From Firmicutes bacterium UBA993 (GTDB taxonomy: Bacteria; Bacillota; Dethiobacteria; DTU022): 10,267 nt of DNA. The stretch lies in NCBI GenBank assembly GCA_002292015.1, contig DBBD01000025.1, positions 1-10,267 of the forward strand, written 5' to 3'. The notes under the pieces were generated by a model. The model made no database searches and was not told the origin of the DNA. It saw nothing but the letters and a program-made list of their open reading frames with translations. Positions 1 through 4,879 of this stretch are shown here, in pieces (within the stretch, counting starts at the first letter, position 1; each line of letters begins with the position of its first letter). Position numbers and translations under genes: made by a program.

Positions 1-404
1 ACCATCTCCATCATACCTACCTGCTGCTGGTATACCTCGGGATCAATGTGCTCCTTGACCTCGTCTTCAAGGATATGATAAACCGGGAGTCCCAACGAGA
101 CTCCTGCCAGTGGTCCGGCGTAAGTGGGGTCGCCATTTTTAACCGTCTCGGCATACATTTCCGCACTCTTGTCGTCGGGAGAACCAAGCACAACCATTAC
201 TGCATTCTCCTGACCCTGCTCCTCGACTGTTTTTTTAATGATCCCCTGATCCTCCAGATCCATGGCTCCTGCCGCCGTTCAGACAAAACATTGGGTAAGC
301 TGCAGTACCGGTTCTCCGCCGGCCGTCTTTACACATTCGGCAATAGCGGAGCCTGGTATACCATCTCTTTCTCCGATACAAAGCACTTTCTTGCCTTCGA
401 ACAT
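1..404 (-). CDS. grdA: Glycine/sarcosine/betaine reductase selenoprotein A, 3'-truncated by the window edge
   Basis: Small redox selenoprotein of the glycine reductase complex. It accepts the carboxymethyl group from component B as a Se-carboxymethyl adduct and passes it to component C. Read on the minus strand from ATG at 404-402, the frame gives MFEGKKVLCIGERDGIPG, then CFV-UGA-TAAGAMDLEDQG, and later GDPTYAGPLAGVSLGLPVYH and QQQVGMMEMV. These are the hallmark segments of GrdA. The UGA (281-279) is codon 42 and sits in the CxxU redox motif (Cys39-Phe-Val-Sec42), so it should be read as selenocysteine, not stop. An ordinary ORF caller would split or miss the gene. A GGGAG ribosome site lies at 416-412. 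The family is usually about 150-160 residues; 134 codons are visible here, so roughly 20-25 C-terminal residues lie beyond position 1. It follows grdC by 64 bp and is probably cotranscribed with it. Confidence 0.95.
248..278 (-). promoter_or_regulatory. Candidate bacterial SECIS element of grdA
   Basis: Bacterial SECIS hairpins lie immediately 3' of the UGA inside the coding region. Downstream of the grdA UGA, a GAUC/GAUC stem (260-257 with 251-248) closes a UGGAG loop about 18-30 nt after the stop codon, the distance expected for SelB binding. The stem is only 4 bp and this stretch is also constrained by the conserved GAMDLE peptide, so the fold is a candidate only. Confidence 0.35.
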
Positions 405-468
405 AGCTTCACTCCCTTTTATTAATTGTTAATTGTTAACAACCTCTTCATCGGCCCCGTAAAGGTTC

Positions 469-1908
469 TTAACCGGCGCCCTGGTTCTTCTCGATAATGA
501 AAGATATACCGTCAGACATGTTAGTCATCTTGGCCAGAAAAAGGCTGCCCTTGCCGACAAACATGGAGCGGCTGATTTCGCCTTCAAGGATGCTCTTACA
601 GGCATGACCAAGATAGGGCAGGGCAGAAGGAATATGTCCCTGGGTCGGTGAATAACCGGGCATACCGTGACTCTTTTCAAAATTATCGAGATCCTCCCTG
701 GGCAGTTGACCCTGCATCACTGCCAGGGCGCCAATCATCCGGTAATTGTTTTTCGGAACATTACCGCTACCCGCCGGTTCGGTAATCTCGGGGTTGTGCA
801 GTTCTGTAGCATATTTGTCAATATCGGGTATGGCCAGGCTGATTTTATCGAGCGGCTTTTTAACCAGGGACTCATAGATCGCCTGCTGTGAGGAACCGGC
901 TCCCACATCGTGCTTACCGATTACATCAAGCCTGATCTGTGGGTTAACCCCGTCGTCAGGCCCAATAACTACGGCAAAGGCGGCGAGCACATCCTCCAGA
1001 ATGGGCATCGCGTTTGAAAGGTGGCCGCGCATCTTCATGCCCAGCTTGGCCAGGCAACCGCCGCCGATTACCACCACATTTTCAAATATGCCCGATTGCA
1101 CCAAGCTGCCGGCTAACACCATGGTATGAACAGGACCACAGCAAAAAGCCTTGATGTCAGAGCCGGAACTGTTTATACAGCCTGACAGCTCAGCCATTGC
1201 TTTTGCCAGGTTGCCTGCTCCGCGCTGGTAGCGGTCACCAACGCCCTCTTCACCTGAGTTCATGGCATAGTCAATGTCTGCCGGATCAAACTGCAGGGTA
1301 TGAAAAACGTTGCGCATAGCCAAGACTCCGGTTGCCTTACAGGTAAGATTCTCCAGCAGTATATGCGCCTTGAGATTGTCGTCTTCATCGTGTCCATCTT
1401 GGATACAGCCGATCAGCAGGTCCCCGTTATAAAGCGGCAAAGCCCCGGCAGCAATCTTCTCCCTAATTAGTTTCTCTTCAACCCCGTTCCCAAGCCGTTT
1501 TTCGTCTTCGGCCGTAAAAAGCCGGTGTCCGGATAAACTAACGCCTACCTGCCTGGTAAATTCACTGGTCAGAAAAACTAAGTCAAACTCGTCTACAATT
1601 TTTAAGTAACCGTAGAATTCATCCTGGGGCATTATTTCACCCCAGGGACCATATCTTGAGGCATCTTCCAACAGGTTTTCAAACCATGGCTTTTCGATCT
1701 GCCAGAGTCTTTCCGGGGTAATATTCCCGATGTAGACCTGGTGAGGCGCATACTTTTTCGCCTCATCATAATTACGCAGCTTCTGATTAATCTGTTCCCG
1801 CAGCGTTGAATCTTTCATAAATTCCCTGGTCGGTTTGGAACCGTAACCGACCAAGTCCGGCGTATGTGCCAATATGTAGGATACACCCTTGATAACCGGA
1901 TAAGTCAT
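469..1908 (-). CDS. grdC: Glycine/sarcosine/betaine reductase component C, beta subunit (GrdC)
   Basis: Component C takes the Se-carboxymethyl group from GrdA and, through an acetyl-thioester enzyme intermediate and phosphate, releases acetyl phosphate. GrdC is a thiolase/FabH-like subunit. The start is set at ATG 1908-1906, giving MTYPVIKGVSYILAHTPDLV, the usual GrdC N-terminus, preceded by a GGAAGGAAG purine tract (1929-1920). A start 39 nt further upstream is open but lacks this match. The product is 479 residues. Visible GrdC signatures are the CCGPVH cysteine site (Cys256/257), VVVIGGGCLAKLGMKM, NPEITEPAGSGNVPKNNY, SPTQGHIPSALPYLG and GKGSLFLAKMTN near the C-terminus. It is the first gene after the glycine riboswitch and is followed by grdA. 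The alpha subunit grdD, which often follows grdC, is not between them, so it must lie outside the window or elsewhere. Confidence 0.93.
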   Translation of the reverse strand: MTYPVIKGVSYILAHTPDLVGYGSKPTREFMKDSTLREQINQKLRNYDEAKKYAPHQVYIGNITPERLWQIEKPWFENLLEDASRYGPWGEIMPQDEFYGYLKIVDEFDLVFLTSEFTRQVGVSLSGHRLFTAEDEKRLGNGVEEKLIREKIAAGALPLYNGDLLIGCIQDGHDEDDNLKAHILLENLTCKATGVLAMRNVFHTLQFDPADIDYAMNSGEEGVGDRYQRGAGNLAKAMAELSGCINSSGSDIKAFCCGPVHTMVLAGSLVQSGIFENVVVIGGGCLAKLGMKMRGHLSNAMPILEDVLAAFAVVIGPDDGVNPQIRLDVIGKHDVGAGSSQQAIYESLVKKPLDKISLAIPDIDKYATELHNPEITEPAGSGNVPKNNYRMIGALAVMQGQLPREDLDNFEKSHGMPGYSPTQGHIPSALPYLGHACKSILEGEISRSMFVGKGSLFLAKMTNMSDGISFIIEKNQGAG

Positions 1909-1945
1909 TATTATTACATCCTTCCTTCCCTGGTTTCTAACCGGC

Positions 1946-1990
1946 AAATAAAAAAGGACAGAAAAAGCCAGTTGGCTTAATCTCTGTCCC
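1946..1990 (-). terminator. Intrinsic terminator in the grdC leader (riboswitch expression platform)
   Basis: On the minus strand GGACAG (1989-1984) pairs with CTGTCC (1961-1956), and an inner AAGCC/GGCTT hairpin (1978-1974 with 1969-1965) sits within it. A run of U residues follows (1955-1946). It lies between the second glycine aptamer and grdC, where an attenuator would act. A competing pairing exists: AATCTCT (2006-2000), at the 3' side of aptamer 2, can pair with AGAGATT (1985-1979), which overlaps the 5' arm of this terminator. Confidence 0.8.
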
Positions 1991-2170
1991 TGATACCTGA
2001 GAGATTGCTCCCTTACTTATGAAGAGGCTTTCCCCTTCGGTGCACCGCTTTAGCGGTTACTCTCCAGAGGTGCGTCGCCCGATGGTACTGAGGCCTGAGA
2101 GTTTCCCCTGCATCCGCCAGGCGCAGGGTTTCTCCGTCGGCGTCCGAATTCCGGAACTCTCCCACGGGGT
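1991..2170 (-). ncRNA. Tandem glycine riboswitch upstream of grdC
   Basis: Two glycine aptamers occur in series on the minus strand. Aptamer 1 runs from GGGAGAG (2163-2157), through the core GCCGACGGAGAAACC (2142-2128), to CTCTCAGGC (2101-2093). Aptamer 2 runs from GGAGAG (2065-2060), through CACCGAAGGGGAAAGCC (2042-2026), to ATCTCTCAGGTA (2005-1994). The GGAGAG...CCGAAGG.GAAA...CTCTCAGG pattern is the glycine riboswitch consensus, and two copies with a short linker is its common architecture. An intrinsic terminator follows directly, so regulation is probably transcriptional. Placement before grdC links free glycine level to glycine reductase expression. Confidence 0.92.
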
Positions 2171-2185
2171 TCATTCGCACTATTT

Positions 2186-2220
2186 ATTCTAACTTGTTTG
2201 GATAGTTCGCCGTTCCTGCC
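2186..2220 (-). promoter_or_regulatory. Candidate promoter region of the grd leader
   Basis: TAGAAT (2191-2186), just upstream of aptamer 1, is a reasonable -10 hexamer on the minus strand. The sequence at -35 spacing (AACGGC, 2214-2209) is a poor match. A GGCAGGAA motif (2220-2213) lies 21 nt before the -10; the same octamer occurs upstream of the divergent tetR-maoC promoter. Confidence 0.35.
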
Positions 2221-2255
2221 CAAAATCCTTCTTTCCTGTAAAATTAATTGCCAGG

Positions 2256-2402
2256 TTGTCAAGGGGACGGGGATGTTGACAATATTTCTAGTCTTGCATG
2301 GAAGCTTTTTAGAAGAAAACCTAAAAGGGGTTACAGGCTCAAGCAGGGGCATCACGCAGCAGGCTGAAGCTATTGTTGTCAACAACCCCGTCCCCTTGAC
2401 AA
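2256..2402. repeat. REP/BIME-like element: two inverted 27-bp palindromic units
   Basis: The 27-mer at 2256-2282 and the reverse complement of 2376-2402 agree at 26 of 27 positions. Each unit is itself a hairpin: a 7-bp stem TTGTCAA/TTGACAA closes a 13-nt loop containing GGGGACGGGG. The units are in inverted orientation, separated by 93 bp with no recognisable gene. A short palindrome with a G-rich head, arranged as an inverted pair in an intergenic region, matches REP/BIME sequences spread by REP-associated tyrosine transposases (RAYT, HUH family). No transposase is in the window, so any mobilisation would be in trans. The element lies between the divergent grd and tetR-maoC promoters. Confidence 0.75.
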
Positions 2403-2468
2403 TGTATTCCTCCTTATCCTGATTGAAAAAATATTTTTTTTCTGGAGGCAGGAATAATGTCGTGGGTG

Positions 2469-2508
2469 TTGAACAAGCAATATAATACTGAATGGTATAA
2501 AATTACGC
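2469..2508 (+). promoter_or_regulatory. Candidate promoter of the tetR-maoC operon (extended -10)
   Basis: TGgTATAAA at 2493-2501 is a good extended -10 element. TTGAAC (2469-2474) lies upstream at a longer than ideal spacing of 21 nt, which is more tolerable with an extended -10. An alternative TATAAT at 2481-2486 has no good -35. Initiation would fall near 2508, leaving a leader of about 35 nt before the ATG. Confidence 0.45.
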
Positions 2509-2519
2509 TATATTATACC
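2494..2519. promoter_or_regulatory. Candidate TetR operator (26-bp imperfect palindrome)
   Basis: GGTATA (2494-2499) and TATACC (2514-2519) form inverted half-sites around a centre at 2506/2507; 10 of 13 symmetric positions are complementary. The palindrome covers the extended -10 and the likely start site, immediately upstream of the TetR-family gene, which is the usual position for an autorepressor operator. A second overlapping inverted pair, TATAATA/TATTATA (2481-2487 and 2511-2517), makes the exact half-sites uncertain. Confidence 0.45.
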
Positions 2520-2542
2520 GCTTAGTTTAAAAGGAGAGATCT

Positions 2543-3634
2543 ATGTCCAGCCAAATCTTTAAAAAATACAGTGCCGTCGATACTCCCATTGAAGATAAGC
2601 GTAAACAGCAAATTCTGGCTGCCGCCTCGGAGGTATTCGCCAGGTTGGGATACGCGGCCACGATCGACCAGATTGCCGGGGAGATGGGGGTGACAAAGGG
2701 GCACATCTATTATTACTTCAGCAGCAAGCAAGAGATCTTGTTTCAGATATTTCACCAGGCCATGAACTTCTTCTTAAAAGGAGTTACCGCAGCCAACGAC
2801 GAGCAGCTTCCTGTGGACCAGCGTCTTAAATCGGTTCTCGAAGCTCACATTATCGCCATTTGTGAAAACCGGGCGATAATGACCGTATTTATGGATTTGC
2901 GGCGGGACCTGCTGCCGGAGCACTGGCGGGAAATCGCCGCCAGCAGGAATTATTACGAGCGTTTAATACAAGGTTTAATCAAGGAGGGAATAGATGCAGG
3001 TTATTTTGTCCCGGAAAATGAAAAAATCTTGTCTTACACTATTCTAGGCAGCATCAATTGGATTTATGTTTGGTTCCAGGAAAAGGGGGAGTTTAACGAA
3101 GAGCAAATTGCCGGGCTGATGTCGGATTACCTGCTTCAAAGGTTAAGGAGGTGGCCTAGATTGAGCACAGAGAAACTGGGCAAAACAATTTCGGAGATTT
3201 CCGTGGGAGACAGCGCATCCTTCAGTAAAACTATCAGCGAGACGGACATCTATCTTTTTGCCGGTATCACCGGTGACTTTAACCCGATGCACATTAACGA
3301 AGAGTTCGCCCGTAAAACCATGTTCGGCAAGCGCATCGCCCACGGGGGCATTGCCACTTCGCTGATTGCCCCGGTTCTCGGAACCATCCTGCCGGGTTTG
3401 GGGACGGTTGCCCTGGAGATGTCCTGCCGCTACAAGGCTCCGGTTTACCCGGGCGATACGGTTACCGCATCGGCGACGGTTCTGGAAAAAGACGAGGCGA
3501 GAAACCGGGTTCGCATGGAGCTGAAATGGGTTAACCAAGAGGGGGTAGAAGTGGCCAAAGGCGAAGGTGTGGTTATGCCTCCCAAGGAAGAATATAAGCA
3601 GATGTTAGGCCTTGAGCCAAACCAGGTAAAATAA
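2543..3634 (+). CDS. TetR-family regulator fused to a MaoC-like (R)-enoyl-CoA hydratase domain
   Basis: The 363-residue product starts at ATG 2543 behind AAGGAG (2531-2536). Residues about 20-65 are a TetR DNA-binding domain: ILAAASEVFARLGYAATIDQ, then the helix-turn-helix IAGEMGVTKGHIYYYFSSKQEI. Residues 66-204 look like an all-helical TetR ligand-binding/dimer domain. Residues 208-350 are a MaoC/hot-dog hydratase with the catalytic motif GDFNPMH (Asp245, His250) and HGGIATSLI. MaoC hydratases convert trans-2-enoyl-CoA to (R)-3-hydroxyacyl-CoA. The TetR part alone has the normal length (about 205 residues) and the MaoC part alone is a normal PhaJ-size protein, so this is a junction of two complete proteins. 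The fusion point carries a perfect Shine-Dalgarno and an in-frame TTG, so a separate MaoC may also be made. It probably represses its own operon in response to an acyl-CoA. The fusion frame is what the sequence shows; an assembly indel is not excluded. Confidence 0.88.
   Translation: MSSQIFKKYSAVDTPIEDKRKQQILAAASEVFARLGYAATIDQIAGEMGVTKGHIYYYFSSKQEILFQIFHQAMNFFLKGVTAANDEQLPVDQRLKSVLEAHIIAICENRAIMTVFMDLRRDLLPEHWREIAASRNYYERLIQGLIKEGIDAGYFVPENEKILSYTILGSINWIYVWFQEKGEFNEEQIAGLMSDYLLQRLRRWPRLSTEKLGKTISEISVGDSASFSKTISETDIYLFAGITGDFNPMHINEEFARKTMFGKRIAHGGIATSLIAPVLGTILPGLGTVALEMSCRYKAPVYPGDTVTASATVLEKDEARNRVRMELKWVNQEGVEVAKGEGVVMPPKEEYKQMLGLEPNQVK
3145..3154 (+). promoter_or_regulatory. Internal Shine-Dalgarno at the TetR/MaoC junction
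   Basis: AAGGAGGTGG is a near-perfect anti-16S match located inside the fused reading frame. It is followed after 6 nt by an in-frame TTG (3161-3163), codon 207 of the fusion. The other two frames both stop here (TAG 3157-3159, TGA 3162-3164), as expected of a former tetR/maoC gene boundary. Confidence 0.7.
3161..3634 (+). CDS. Possible separately translated MaoC-like hydratase (internal start within the fusion)
   Basis: Initiation at TTG 3161 behind the internal AAGGAGGTGG would give a 157-residue protein starting MSTEKLGKTISEISVGDSAS, a typical length and N-terminus for a stand-alone MaoC/PhaJ-like (R)-hydratase. It keeps the whole hot-dog domain with GDFNPMH and HGGIAT. TTG starts are also used or likely for the acyl-CoA dehydrogenase and BKACE genes of this operon, so TTG here is not exceptional. 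The two products would share a stop codon: a regulator-hydratase fusion and a free hydratase. The internal start is inferred from the ribosome site only; the domain assignment is firm. Confidence 0.5.
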   Translation: MSTEKLGKTISEISVGDSASFSKTISETDIYLFAGITGDFNPMHINEEFARKTMFGKRIAHGGIATSLIAPVLGTILPGLGTVALEMSCRYKAPVYPGDTVTASATVLEKDEARNRVRMELKWVNQEGVEVAKGEGVVMPPKEEYKQMLGLEPNQVK

Positions 3635-3640
3635 CTTTAC

Positions 3641-3664
3641 AATTTGGGGTCTAACCCCATTTTA
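3641..3664 (+). repeat. Short perfect hairpin TGGGGT-CTA-ACCCCA followed by TTTTAT (REP-like or weak terminator)
   Basis: A 6-bp stem (3645-3650 with 3654-3659) has a 3-nt loop and is followed by TTTT, between tetR-maoC and the acyl-CoA dehydrogenase gene. It could act as a weak terminator that lowers downstream expression. Its AATTTGGGGT...ACCCCATTTT form also resembles short palindromes found as dispersed intergenic repeats in many bacterial genomes. Confidence 0.5.
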
Positions 3665-3703
3665 TAGCTCATTTGGTACGCATATTTAAGGGGGGTGACA
3701 GTA

Positions 3704-4852
3704 TTGGAAGGTTATCCGATTTTTAATGAAGAGCACCGGGCGATCCGTAAAACGATCCGCGAGTTTGTAGCAAAAGAGCTGACCCCACATGCCGACGAGT
3801 GGGAGGAGGCAGAAGAATTTCCCTCGTGGGTGTTTAAACGGATGGGAGAACTGGGTTTTCTAGGTCTCCATTTTCCAGAAGAGTACGGCGGCGAGGGAGG
3901 AGATTATCTATGTAAGGTGATCTTGGCGGAAGAGATGTCCAACTGCCTCTCAGGCGGGGTAGCGATGGGCGTTGGGGTGCAGACGGATATGGTCTGTCCC
4001 CTGCTGCTCAAAGTTGGCTCGGAGAGCGTCAAGGAGCGCTTTCTAAAACCGGCGCTACGGGGTGATCAGATCGGCTGTCTGGGTATCACCGAACCCGATG
4101 CCGGTTCCGATGTGGCTTCCTTGCGCACTACCGCGGAACGTGAAGGCGATCATTTTATGATAAACGGACAGAAAACCTTTATCACCAATGGGGTGCGCGC
4201 CGACTTCGCGGTGGTAGTAGCGAGGGCCCGCGGCAGCGAGGGCGCCAAGGGGATTAGCCTTTTAATTGTGGAAAAGGGGACGCCCGGCTTCAGCGTGGCT
4301 CGCAAGCTAGACAAGGTTGGGATGAGATCTTCGGATACCGCTGAGCTGGCCTTCCAAGACTGCCGTGTTCCGGCTGAAAACCTACTCGGGGAAGAAGGAC
4401 AGGGCTTTTACCATATCATGTGGGAGTTACAGCCGGAGCGGCTCTTCGGGGCCGTCTCTTCGGTGGCGGGAGCGCAGTTAACTCTGGAGGCAACGCTGAA
4501 GTATGTCCGTGAGCGGGTGCAGTTCGGACGCCCCATCGGCAAATTTCAGGCCATCCGCCACCGCCTCGCTGAGCTGGCGACACAGATTGAAGCGGCCCGC
4601 CAACTGACCTACTACGTGGCAGGGTTGATCAACACCGGCCATTTCCCGGCCAAGGAGATCTCCATGGCCAAGCTCTATGCTACCCGGGTGGCTTACCATG
4701 TTGCCGACGAAGCACTACAGTTTCACGGCGGCTACGGCTATATGATGGAATACCCCATCCAGCGCTTTTGGCGCGACAGTCGCCTGAGCCGTATCGGCGG
4801 CGGGACGGACGAGATTATGCTGGAGATTATATCCAAACAAATAGGGCTGTAA
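3704..4852 (+). CDS. Acyl-CoA dehydrogenase, isovaleryl-CoA/long-chain type active site
   Basis: FAD-dependent alpha,beta-dehydrogenation of an acyl-CoA to a 2-enoyl-CoA, with electrons normally passed to ETF (not in this window). TTG 3704 is preferred as the start because AAGGGGGGTGA (3688-3698) is an excellent ribosome site 5 nt before it; the GTG at 3695 lies inside that site. This gives 382 residues starting MEGYPIFNEEHRAIRK, a normal length. Family motifs include LGITEPDAGSDVASLRT, INGQKTFITNG, RVQFGRPIGKFQAIRH, QFHGGYGYMMEYPIQRFWRD and a C-terminal RIGGGTDEIM. The glutamate that is catalytic in medium/short-chain enzymes (YEGT) is Gly here. A Glu occurs instead in the PERL segment (about residue 245), where isovaleryl-CoA and long-chain dehydrogenases carry their base. 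The sequence therefore favours a branched or longer acyl-CoA, but the substrate cannot be fixed. Confidence 0.93.
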   Translation: MEGYPIFNEEHRAIRKTIREFVAKELTPHADEWEEAEEFPSWVFKRMGELGFLGLHFPEEYGGEGGDYLCKVILAEEMSNCLSGGVAMGVGVQTDMVCPLLLKVGSESVKERFLKPALRGDQIGCLGITEPDAGSDVASLRTTAEREGDHFMINGQKTFITNGVRADFAVVVARARGSEGAKGISLLIVEKGTPGFSVARKLDKVGMRSSDTAELAFQDCRVPAENLLGEEGQGFYHIMWELQPERLFGAVSSVAGAQLTLEATLKYVRERVQFGRPIGKFQAIRHRLAELATQIEAARQLTYYVAGLINTGHFPAKEISMAKLYATRVAYHVADEALQFHGGYGYMMEYPIQRFWRDSRLSRIGGGTDEIMLEIISKQIGL

Positions 4853-4879
4853 ATACATATAGACAGGTGTTGGACCGGT

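Noticed and set aside
1..404. grdA as a pseudogene because of the in-frame stop
   Set aside because: The stop is UGA exactly at the conserved selenocysteine position in CxxU, and the sequence on both sides matches GrdA.
48..425. Plus-strand ORF opposite grdA
   Set aside because: It is antisense to the well-supported grdA selenoprotein gene, which ORF calling interrupts at the UGA. The plus-strand translation has no recognisable motif.
1909..1947. Upstream extension of grdC (13 extra residues)
   Set aside because: The GrdC N-terminus matches from the ATG at 1908, and the purine-rich ribosome site lies within the extension.
2050..2385. Minus-strand ORF across the riboswitch
   Set aside because: The region is explained by the glycine aptamers and the REP-like element; the translation is low-complexity and unlike a protein.
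3695..3703. GTG 3695 as the acyl-CoA dehydrogenase start
   Set aside because: This GTG is part of the AAGGGGGGTGA ribosome site; TTG 3704 has the correct spacing.
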